Source: Ancalomicrobiaceae bacterium
GTDB taxonomy: Bacteria > Pseudomonadota > Alphaproteobacteria > Rhizobiales > Ancalomicrobiaceae
NCBI GenBank assembly: GCA_031291595.1
Contig: JARLIU010000097.1
Location: forward strand, 1-64,000
Reading direction: 5' to 3'
DNA length: 64,000 nucleotides
The translations under genes and the position numbers were made by a program. The notes beneath the pieces were generated by a model. It worked only from the letters and a program-made list of their open reading frames with translations, was not told where the DNA came from and searched no databases. Shown in pieces: positions 57,304-64,000 of the stretch; within the stretch, counting starts at the first letter, position 1, and each line of letters starts with the position of its first letter.

Positions 57304-58317
57304 ATGGCCGCACTTTCCATCCTCGATCTCGTCCGTGTCACCGAAGCCACCGATGCGCGCGGCGCCCTCGACAACGCGCGCGAACTCGCCGCCCGGGCGG
57401 AAAACTGGGGCTACCGCCGCTTCTGGGTGGCCGAACACCACAACATGCCCGGCATCGCCAGCGCCGCGACGGCCGTGGTCATCGCCCACATCGCCGCCGG
57501 TACCGAACGCATCCGCGTCGGCGCGGGCGGGATCATGCTGCCGAACCATGCCCCGATCGTCATCGCCGAGCAGTTCGGCACGCTGGCGCGGCTCCATCCC
57601 GGCCGCATCGATCTCGGGCTCGGCCGGGCGCCGGGGACCGACCAGATCACCGTGCAGGCGTTGCGGCGCAGCCTCGACGGGCCCGACAACTTTCCGCAGG
57701 ACGTGCTCGAACTGCAGGCGTATTTCGCCCCGGCGGTCCCCGGCCAGCGGGTGCAGGCGGTGCCGGCTGCCGGAACCGAGGTTCCGCTGTGGATCTTGGG
57801 ATCGAGCACCTATGGCGCGGCACTGGCGGCCGAACTTGGCCTGCCCTACGCCTTCGCCTCGCATTTCGCGCCGGCGCAGCTGACGGCGGCGCTCGAGATC
57901 TACCGCGACCGCTTCAAGCCGTCGGAGCAGGCGGCGCGGCCCTATGCGATGATCGGCGTCAACATCATCGCCGCGGACACCGATGCCGAGGCGCGCCGGC
58001 TGGCAACCACGCAGCAGATGTCGATCACCAACATCTTCCGCGGAGAGCGCGGACTGAGCCGTCCGCCGATCGACGACATCGACAGCTATTGGACGCCGCA
58101 GGAGATGATGCGGGTGCGGCAGTGGCTTGCCTGCTCGATCGTCGGGGCGCCGGATACGGTGAGAGCCGGCCTCGATGCGCTCATCGCCGAAACAGCGGCG
58201 GACGAGTTGATGATCGTCTCCGACATTTTCGATCATACCGCGCGGCTGCGCTCCTATGAGTTGATCGCCACCGCTGCGCAGGCCGGCGACAGCCTGCAAG
58301 CCGCCCAGCATCCCTGA
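57304..58317 (+). CDS. Luciferase-like (LLM) flavin-dependent monooxygenase
   Basis: A 337-residue protein of the bacterial luciferase-like superfamily, MsnO8 subgroup: [65 protein letters not shown] and [22 protein letters not shown] 57304 is supported by GGAGG five bases upstream. It would use reduced flavin from a partner reductase; the substrate is unknown. Confidence 0.88.
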   Translation: MAALSILDLVRVTEATDARGALDNARELAARAENWGYRRFWVAEHHNMPGIASAATAVVIAHIAAGTERIRVGAGGIMLPNHAPIVIAEQFGTLARLHPGRIDLGLGRAPGTDQITVQALRRSLDGPDNFPQDVLELQAYFAPAVPGQRVQAVPAAGTEVPLWILGSSTYGAALAAELGLPYAFASHFAPAQLTAALEIYRDRFKPSEQAARPYAMIGVNIIAADTDAEARRLATTQQMSITNIFRGERGLSRPPIDDIDSYWTPQEMMRVRQWLACSIVGAPDTVRAGLDALIAETAADELMIVSDIFDHTARLRSYELIATAAQAGDSLQAAQHP

Positions 58318-58637
58318 CCGGTTCGATCCGGCGATCCGGCGCCGGCAGGCGGCCGGACGGCCGCGCGTGAACCGGTGGCTATCGTGCCGCCCGCCTCCAC
58401 GGCAAAGCCGATGGCCAACCATGCGGTCGACTGCTATCCTCGCGGCCTGTTGCCGTCCGACGCCGGCGATGCGCCGCGCCACGAATGCGGTCGATGCGCC
58501 ATCGGTACGCGGCGGGCGGTCGGGAGTTGGGGGATCAAGGCAGCGGACGTCCGGAGCGGCGCTCGCGAGCGGTGCACGTCGGCACGCAATGCGGGAGAAG
58601 GCGAAGTCGGCGCATTGGTCGGACGGCGACCGGGCAA
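58318..58637. other. Intergenic region
   Basis: About 320 bases with no supportable gene between the monooxygenase gene and the paired palindromes. Confidence 0.4.
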
Positions 58638-58716
58638 CTAGTGGAGCGAATTCGACATTTGAGCCCCAGCGTGCGGGAAGAGACGAACTCAAATGTCGAA
58701 TTCAAAGCTCCACTAG
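58638..58716. repeat. CTAGTG palindromic element 2A
   Basis: Terminal CTAGTGGAGC (58638-58647) is followed directly by a 16-base arm (58648-58663), a 24-base loop, the perfect complementary arm (58688-58703), AAA, and the exact complement GCTCCACTAG (58707-58716). The plan is identical to element 1A at 20181, although the variable sequences differ. Confidence 0.82.
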
Positions 58717-58729
58717 ATTCAATAAGTTG

Positions 58730-58806
58730 CTAGTGGCCCTTTGACTCCGACATTTGCTCAAGCACGTGCGGCAAGTGGGATGCAAAGGTCGGAGTCGGAC
58801 CACTAG
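58730..58806. repeat. CTAGTG palindromic element 2B, inverted relative to 2A
   Basis: CTAGTGGCCC (58730-58739), TTT, a 16-base arm (58743-58758), loop, a complementary arm with two mismatches (58781-58796), and GGACCACTAG (58797-58806). The AAA/TTT mark is on the left, so it faces element 2A, the same arrangement as elements 1A and 1B. It ends 30 bases before the first capsule-export gene. Confidence 0.78.
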
Positions 58807-58836
58807 GGAATCTGGCGGACTCAACTACTTCGGGCC

Positions 58837-60036
58837 ATGATGCATCGCCAACTGATCGCAAGTGTCTCTAGCTTCCTCTCCAACGCGGTAGTCATCGGCG
58901 GATACCAGGATCCCTCCGCCGCCTATCTAGCGCGGCGGCGTTGGCGCGCGCTGATGCTGCGGCTGGCCTTTTGGCTGCTGGTTGCCTTGCCGACCACCGC
59001 CGCCGCCGTCTTCTACGGCCTGATCGCTGGGCCCCGCTACGAATCGGAAGCGCGGTTCATCGTGCGCAGCGTCGCCTCGCAGCAGACGACGGGCTTTGAC
59101 GCGGTGTTCCGTACCTTCGGCCTCGCCAAGACGGTCGACGACGCCTACGTCATTCAGAAGTACCTTTTATCGCGCGATGCCCTCGACGGGCTGGCGCAGC
59201 AGGGACCCGACCCGCGGACCGTGTTCTCGCGGCCCGAAATCGACCGCCTGTCGCGCTATCCCCGGTTCTGGCGCGAGGCCTCCAACGAATCGCTCTACGA
59301 CTTCTATCTCGACCACGTCGATGTGACGGAGGACGACGTCAAAGGCATTGTCCGGATCCGCGTGGTTGCGTTCCGTCCCGATGACGCCCAGGCCGTCGTC
59401 GTATCGCTGCTGCACCTTGCCGAAGCGATGGTCAACCGCATGAACGAACGAGCCCAGTCCGACTCGTTGAATTTTGCCCGCAGCGAGGTCAAGCGCGCCG
59501 AGGCCAACGTGATCACGGCGCAGCAGGAACTGGCCGCCTATCGCAACAAGGAATTGATCGTCGATCCGTCGAAGTCGGCCACGAGCATGATCGAGACGAT
59601 CGGCGGGTTGAGCGGCGATCTGGCCCGCGCCAATGCCCAGTTGAAGGAAACGCAGGCGATGTCGCCGCGCAGTCCGTCCATCCCGTCGATCAAGGCGCGC
59701 ATCGCGGCGCTCGACGAGCGGATCGGGATCGAGCGCCAGCGTCTGGCCGGCGGCGACACGTCTCTCGCCAACAAGCTGGGCGAGTACGAACGGCGCGTCC
59801 TCGCCCGGGATCTCGCCGACCGCGGTCTGACGAACGCATTGGAATCGCTCGATACCGCGCGACAGGAGGCGCATCGCCAACACATTTACGTGGAAGAAGT
59901 GGTGCAGCCGACGCTCCCGGACGAATCGACCGAACCAAAACGGCTGAGAAGCATCTTGACGGTGTTCGTGCTGGGCTTCGCCCTGTTCGGGGTCTGCTGG
60001 ATCCTGGTGGTCGGTGCGGGAGAACACGCCCAATGA
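58837..60036 (+). CDS. Capsule polysaccharide export inner-membrane protein, KpsE type, copy 1
   Basis: A 399-residue polysaccharide co-polymerase-like protein: transmembrane helix near 42-65, periplasmic domain with the family opening YESEARFIVRSVASQQ, a long coiled coil (about 200-350), and a second helix near 372-393. It is the periplasmic adaptor of an ABC-2 capsule exporter (KpsE/CtrB/BexC family). Its stop overlaps the permease start (ATGA). A second member of the same family is encoded two genes on. Confidence 0.88.
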   Translation: MMHRQLIASVSSFLSNAVVIGGYQDPSAAYLARRRWRALMLRLAFWLLVALPTTAAAVFYGLIAGPRYESEARFIVRSVASQQTTGFDAVFRTFGLAKTVDDAYVIQKYLLSRDALDGLAQQGPDPRTVFSRPEIDRLSRYPRFWREASNESLYDFYLDHVDVTEDDVKGIVRIRVVAFRPDDAQAVVVSLLHLAEAMVNRMNERAQSDSLNFARSEVKRAEANVITAQQELAAYRNKELIVDPSKSATSMIETIGGLSGDLARANAQLKETQAMSPRSPSIPSIKARIAALDERIGIERQRLAGGDTSLANKLGEYERRVLARDLADRGLTNALESLDTARQEAHRQHIYVEEVVQPTLPDESTEPKRLRSILTVFVLGFALFGVCWILVVGAGEHAQ

Positions 60037-60851
60037 GTGTGTTTCGCGGGACCGACGACGATGGTCGCGAGCCGAGCTTCCTCGCCGCTTTTGCCGTGCA
60101 GCGGCGGATCGTTGCCGCGCTGATGATCCGCGAAGGCCTGCGTCGCTTCGGCCACGACAATCTCGGCTTCTTCTGGGTGCTCGGCGAGCCGATGGTGCTG
60201 ACCGTCGGTGTGATGGGCATGTGGACCATTTCAGGCATGGGGCATGGTCACAACCTGAGGATTATCCCATTCGCCCTGTCCGGCTATTCGATGCTGACGC
60301 TGTGGCGCCACGTCTCCGGCTCCTCGGCTCATGCGCTGCGCGAAAGCAGCGGACTGCTGTTCCACAGCAATATCCGTCTGCTCGACATTCTGATCGCCCG
60401 CTGCGCCCTGGAGAGCCTCGGCGGCTTCGCTGCGTTCTGCGTCGCCTATTTGCCGCTCAACCTGCTCGGTTACGTCGAAACCATCGACGACCCGCTGCTG
60501 CTGGTCGGAGGATGGTTGTTCATGACGTGGTTCGCGTTCGGCTTTGGTCTGGCGATCGCCGGGCTTTGCCAGATGTTCGAGGTGATCGAGCATTTCGTCC
60601 CGCCGCTCCTTTACCTGACGTTGCCGGTTACCGGTGCGTTCTACATGATAAATTGGTTGCCTGAGTCGGCGCAGGCGATCGTTCGATGGTCGCCTCTCGT
60701 CCAGGTCTTCGAAATGTTTCGTGCTGGCTTGTTCGGCAATGAGGTGACGGCGGACTGGAATGTCGGCTTCCTGACGCTGTGCTGTCTCGGCATCACCGCG
60801 GTGGGGCTGACGCTCGTACAGATGGCCCAGAAGCACATCGAGATCCACTGA
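60033..60851 (+). CDS. ABC-2 type polysaccharide export permease, KpsM type
   Basis: A 272-residue membrane protein with six hydrophobic segments and the ABC-2 pattern MIREGLRRFGHDNLGFFWVLGEP near the N-terminus, and YMINWLPESAQAIVRWSPLVQ near the C-terminus. With the KpsT-type ATPase it moves lipid-linked capsular or exopolysaccharide across the inner membrane. Confidence 0.92.
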   Translation: MSVFRGTDDDGREPSFLAAFAVQRRIVAALMIREGLRRFGHDNLGFFWVLGEPMVLTVGVMGMWTISGMGHGHNLRIIPFALSGYSMLTLWRHVSGSSAHALRESSGLLFHSNIRLLDILIARCALESLGGFAAFCVAYLPLNLLGYVETIDDPLLLVGGWLFMTWFAFGFGLAIAGLCQMFEVIEHFVPPLLYLTLPVTGAFYMINWLPESAQAIVRWSPLVQVFEMFRAGLFGNEVTADWNVGFLTLCCLGITAVGLTLVQMAQKHIEIH

Positions 60852-60860
60852 GGATCCCCC

Positions 60861-62096
60861 ATGACGACGAAGCGCGTCGAACGCGAAAACACCAGCATCG
60901 AGATCGTCCCCGAACATCCCGTCGTTCGGCAGATCGAACTGGTGCCGCTGCAAATCCCTGACGAAGCCCAGTCGGACCCACGGGCCGCCACCGGCGTCGG
61001 CGCTCGCAGGCCGTGGTGGCGCCGCAACGCGCTGTTCATCGTCTTCTTCCTGCTGCCGGTGGCACTTGCGGTGCTGTACTTCGGCGTACTGGCCGCCAAC
61101 GTCTATGTCGCCGAAGCCAAGTTCATCGTCCGCTCGTCGCGGTCCGACAGCAGTCCCCTGGCGGCTCTCGCCCAGGGCCAGGGTATGAGCCGGGCGGTTG
61201 ACGAGACCTACGCTGTCACGGAGTTCATCCTGTCGCGCGATGCCGTCGCCCGGCTCGTTCGCGACTACGATCTCAAGGGCATCTTGTCCCGTCCCGAGGC
61301 GGACATGTTCGGACGCTTCCCGAACGCCTTCTTCCCCGACAATCAGGAGCGTCTGCTACGCGCCTATCTCGGTTTCGTCGACGCCGACGTCGACGCAGCG
61401 ACTGGCATATCGACGCTGGAGGCGACGGCGTTCCGCCCGGACGACGCCTTCACCCTCGCCAAAGCCCTGCTGGCGATTGGCCAGGATTTCGTCAACCGGA
61501 TGAATCTGCGGGCCAACCAGGATGCCGTCGAATTCGCCAACGCTCTCGTCGGCGAGGCGCAAACCCGGGTGGCCGACGTCGAACAGAAGATAGCCGACTA
61601 TCGCAACCACAACCTCGTCGTCGATCCGGGGCAGGAATCGTCGACGTCACTGGCCGATCTTGCTAAAATGGCAATCGAGTTGTCCCGCCTCGAAGCGTCG
61701 CTGGCGCAGCAGATCTCCCTGGCACCCGACAGCCCCGGCATCGCCGCGTTACGTGGACAGGTCGATTCCTACCGGGCCGAGATGCAGAAGCTGCAGAGTA
61801 GCGTGGTCGGTGGCGCCGATTCGATTGCCAGCAAGATGCAGGGATACGAGATGCTGATGCTCGAGCGCGATCTGGCGACCAAGGGACTGGCGAGCGCCAC
61901 AGCCGAACTCGAGCGGGCTCGTCATGAAGCCCAGAGCCAGCGCATCTACCTGCAGACCGTGGTCGAGCCGAGCCAGCCGGACTATCCGCGCCTGCCGTAC
62001 CGCGCTCTGTCGATCGCCTTCGTGACGCTCGTGAGCTACTGCGTCTACCGGATCATCCGCGGCTTCGTCGACGCAACCCTGGAGCATCGCGCATGA
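60861..62096 (+). CDS. Capsule polysaccharide export inner-membrane protein, KpsE type, copy 2
   Basis: A 411-residue paralog of the protein at 58837: a 50-residue cytoplasmic N-terminus, helix (about 54-75), VYVAEAKFIVRSSRSDSS, coiled coil with QRIYLQTVVEPSQPDYPRLP, and a C-terminal helix. Shared segments include the 'EA.FIVRS' opening, 'FRPDDA', 'NRMN' and the 'QRIY/QHIY' motif before the last helix. It overlaps the ATPase gene by four bases. Two adaptors in one operon could form a mixed assembly or serve two steps. Confidence 0.88.
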   Translation: MTTKRVERENTSIEIVPEHPVVRQIELVPLQIPDEAQSDPRAATGVGARRPWWRRNALFIVFFLLPVALAVLYFGVLAANVYVAEAKFIVRSSRSDSSPLAALAQGQGMSRAVDETYAVTEFILSRDAVARLVRDYDLKGILSRPEADMFGRFPNAFFPDNQERLLRAYLGFVDADVDAATGISTLEATAFRPDDAFTLAKALLAIGQDFVNRMNLRANQDAVEFANALVGEAQTRVADVEQKIADYRNHNLVVDPGQESSTSLADLAKMAIELSRLEASLAQQISLAPDSPGIAALRGQVDSYRAEMQKLQSSVVGGADSIASKMQGYEMLMLERDLATKGLASATAELERARHEAQSQRIYLQTVVEPSQPDYPRLPYRALSIAFVTLVSYCVYRIIRGFVDATLEHRA

Positions 62097-62866
62097 GCGG
62101 ACGGCTGCTCGCCAATCTCCGTCGCCCTCAAGTGATCGGCGCCGAGCCTGCGCCAAATCCGCGACCGGCCCCCCGCAATCAGCTCGTGGCCGGCGAGGCG
62201 GCCGCCGGGCGGGCGGGCGAGATCCGCGTCACCAACCTCGTCAAGGACTATCGCACCGCCATCGGCACCAGGCGGGTGCTCGACGGCATCTCGTTCGACG
62301 TCGGCATGGGCGAGAAGATCGCCGTGCTCGGCCGCAACGGCGCCGGCAAGTCGACGCTGGTCAAGCTGATCGGCGGCGTCGAACAGCCGACCGCCGGCAC
62401 CATCACGCGCGGGCTCGCAATGTCCTGGCCGATCGCCTTCAGCGGCGGCTTCGAGATAACCATGAGCGGTCTCGACAACATTCGCTTCATTGCCCGCCTT
62501 TATGGCGTGCCGGTCGACGATGCGGTCGCCAGCGTCGACGAGTTCGCCGAACTCGGTCGCCAGTTGCTGATGCCGGTGATGCTGTATTCATCCGGCATGC
62601 GCGCGCGGCTGGCGTTCGGACTGACGCTGGCGGTCGATTTCGATTGCTTCCTGATCGACGAGGTCATCGCCGTCGGCGATCAGCGCTTCCAGCGCAAGTG
62701 CCACGACGAACTGTTCGTCAAACGCGCCCACTGCGCGATGATCCTGGTCAGCCACGACAGCCACACCATCCGCACCTATTGCAACAAGGCCCTGGTGTTG
62801 AAGGCCGGCCGCGGCCGGGTGTTCGAGGACCTGGATCTGGCTCTGGCCATCTACAACACGCTTTGA
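62093..62866 (+). CDS. Polysaccharide export ABC ATPase, KpsT type
   Basis: A 257-residue ATPase with Walker A GRNGAGKST, a KpsT-type central segment (MSGLDNIRFIARLYG), signature-like YSSGMRARLAFGL and Walker B DCFLIDEVIAVGD. An N-terminal extension of about 40 residues (Arg/Pro/Ala-rich) precedes the usual KpsT start (IRVTNLVKDY). It is coupled to the preceding gene by ATGA. Confidence 0.92.
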   Translation: MSGRLLANLRRPQVIGAEPAPNPRPAPRNQLVAGEAAAGRAGEIRVTNLVKDYRTAIGTRRVLDGISFDVGMGEKIAVLGRNGAGKSTLVKLIGGVEQPTAGTITRGLAMSWPIAFSGGFEITMSGLDNIRFIARLYGVPVDDAVASVDEFAELGRQLLMPVMLYSSGMRARLAFGLTLAVDFDCFLIDEVIAVGDQRFQRKCHDELFVKRAHCAMILVSHDSHTIRTYCNKALVLKAGRGRVFEDLDLALAIYNTL

Positions 62867-62925
62867 AGACAGAGCACCTAGGGCAAAGTTCCGGCTCGGA
62901 ACTCCAAGCAACGAATGCCGCACTG

Positions 62926-63981
62926 ATGCTGATCACAACCTTTGGACCGCCGTCCGCCTTCACGCAGTGGAGCATGTATCTTATGCGGATCATGACGGAC
63001 GTCACGCTCCGCGACGTCGATTATTTCGCCGCACCGACAATCGAAGAACTGAGGAACGCCTGGGCCAGTCGAACTCGGCAGCACGTCTTCTACTTCTCCG
63101 ATTGTCCCGAATGGGCGGTGGTCGACGTGTTCCAGCGGGCTGGGGCACCGGCCTTGGTTGTCTGTGAGGATGCCGCCGACATCACCGGCTTCATCGTGCG
63201 GGAACGATCGATGACTTGGCCCTGGGCTGTCCGGCTGACCGACCAATGCCTGACCGCCATCGCTGACTTGTTCGACGACAAAAGGACCTTGGTCATCCAT
63301 CGATCGCAACGACTGAGCTTCGAGACTTTCTTTCGGGCCATAGCCGACCATTTCTCGATACCGCTTACGAACAGCGATCTTGTGGAAATCCTTAGCCGGA
63401 TCGATGCCGATCACTCTCTCGATCCATCGATGTCAATGGAAACTCCGCTGTTGTCAAAATGGCCACACGCGCGACGCGAAGGATACGGGCTGGCCGATTT
63501 GGCAACATCTCGCCGGCCGATCATCGAGGCGATACATGCTCCGTTGCGGGAAATCGTCCGCGGCAGGACCGTTGCCCGACATCTCTGGCCGCGGGAGTTG
63601 TTCATTCCCGGCGGGCGCCCCGAGGAAGTTCTTGACAAGCCGATCGATCTTGTCGGTCCAGCACGCTGCATCGTCTACGGCCCATATCTGCATCTTCCGA
63701 GGGGGACTTGGCGGGCCCAGATGAACTTCACTGTCGACGGCAATGTGTCTGGCAACCAAATCGAGATCGACGTGTTCCAGAATGAGCAGACGGATAGGAA
63801 CACTTTTCCGTTGCCGACGGCCGGACGATTCGCGGCACTTGCGACATTCACAGTCCACGACCCTCGCGACGCCATCCAGATTCGACTGATGTTGAAGGAA
63901 GGCGCGATAGAGGGCGTCCTCGACATCGATGATGTCGTCGTCGAACGGGCCGGTGAGACCGGCTTCACGGCCGTTTCGTGA
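62926..63981 (+). CDS. Uncharacterised protein of the capsule locus with C-terminal beta domain
   Basis: At least 351 residues from ATG 62926; TTG 62863, which overlaps the kpsT-type stop, would add 21. The N-terminal 230 residues (LITTFGPPSAFTQWSMYLMR onward) look like an alpha/beta fold with a sulfotransferase-like ending (residues about 145-215) but no clear P-loop. The C-terminal 120 residues (KPIDLVGPARCIVYGPYLHL, then GTWRAQMNFTVDGNVSGNQI) resemble beta-sandwich modules attached to polysaccharide-locus proteins of rhizobia. A role in modifying or recognising the exported glycan is an inference. Confidence 0.6.
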   Translation: MLITTFGPPSAFTQWSMYLMRIMTDVTLRDVDYFAAPTIEELRNAWASRTRQHVFYFSDCPEWAVVDVFQRAGAPALVVCEDAADITGFIVRERSMTWPWAVRLTDQCLTAIADLFDDKRTLVIHRSQRLSFETFFRAIADHFSIPLTNSDLVEILSRIDADHSLDPSMSMETPLLSKWPHARREGYGLADLATSRRPIIEAIHAPLREIVRGRTVARHLWPRELFIPGGRPEEVLDKPIDLVGPARCIVYGPYLHLPRGTWRAQMNFTVDGNVSGNQIEIDVFQNEQTDRNTFPLPTAGRFAALATFTVHDPRDAIQIRLMLKEGAIEGVLDIDDVVVERAGETGFTAVS

Positions 63982-64000
63982 TGATCAGCCCAAAACAGGT
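63981..64000 (+). CDS. Start of the next gene, cut by window edge
   Basis: An ATG overlapping the preceding stop codon (TGATG) opens a frame reading M-I-S-P-K-Q to the window end. The overlap fits the coupled style of this operon; nothing can be said about the product. Confidence 0.4.

Noticed and set aside
62863-62925. TTG 62863 as the start of the uncharacterised capsule-locus protein
   Set aside because: It would overlap the kpsT-type stop in TTGA style, but no ribosome-binding site is seen; kept only as an alternative.

Overview
The window is GC-rich (about 65%), densely coded chromosomal DNA from an alphaproteobacterium, most likely a member of the Hyphomicrobiales (Rhizobiales). This rests on the gene content: homospermidine synthase next to an ornithine decarboxylase with a long structured leader, an alphaproteobacterial chemotaxis gene set, the leuD/asd neighbourhood, and rhizobial-type intergenic palindromes. 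I cannot name the genus. No rRNA, tRNA, CRISPR array or insertion sequence was recognised.

Layout. 1-3239: a Pro/Ala-rich exported protein cut by the window edge, then a small membrane protein and a secreted tail-spike-like protein that may be a phage remnant. 3474-7397: D-arabinose-5-phosphate isomerase, ferrochelatase, a DUF2937 membrane protein and a WD40 protein. 7493-11548: a zinc module on the minus strand (small His-rich membrane protein, ABC ATPase, permease, binding protein, CobW-type GTPase) behind a near-ideal Zur box. 11879-17209: a GST-GNAT fusion, a class I amidotransferase-type hydrolase, a NicO/DUF1007 metal-efflux pair and a LysR regulator. 17540-21809: a polyamine module (candidate speF leader RNA, ornithine decarboxylase, GNAT, homospermidine synthase). 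21935-35684: quinone oxidoreductase, two near-identical tandem chemoreceptors, ribosomal protein L31, and assorted metabolic, transport and regulatory genes.

36339-52113 is the most notable block: about 16 kb of same-strand genes that join a complete chemosensory set (STAS, CheY, CheA, CheW, PAS-containing receptor, CheR, CheD, CheB, and a soluble receptor-like protein with a CheZ-like motif) to a partner-switching set (canonical STAS, receiver-PP2C phosphatase, RsbW-like ATP-binding protein) and a hybrid histidine kinase. Overlapping ATGA junctions tie several of these together. The arrangement suggests that receptor input is passed to an anti-sigma/anti-anti-sigma switch rather than, or as well as, to flagella.

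52114-58836: a gene-poor stretch with two convergent small paralogous genes of unknown function, then RidA, leuD, a DUF3592 membrane protein, asd and a luciferase-like monooxygenase. 58837-64000: the start of a capsule or exopolysaccharide ABC-export locus with two KpsE-type proteins around KpsM, then KpsT, an unrecognised protein, and the first bases of another gene.

Paired palindromic elements with CTAGTG/CACTAG ends occur at two distant places (20181-20348 and 58638-58806), each directly upstream of a gene.
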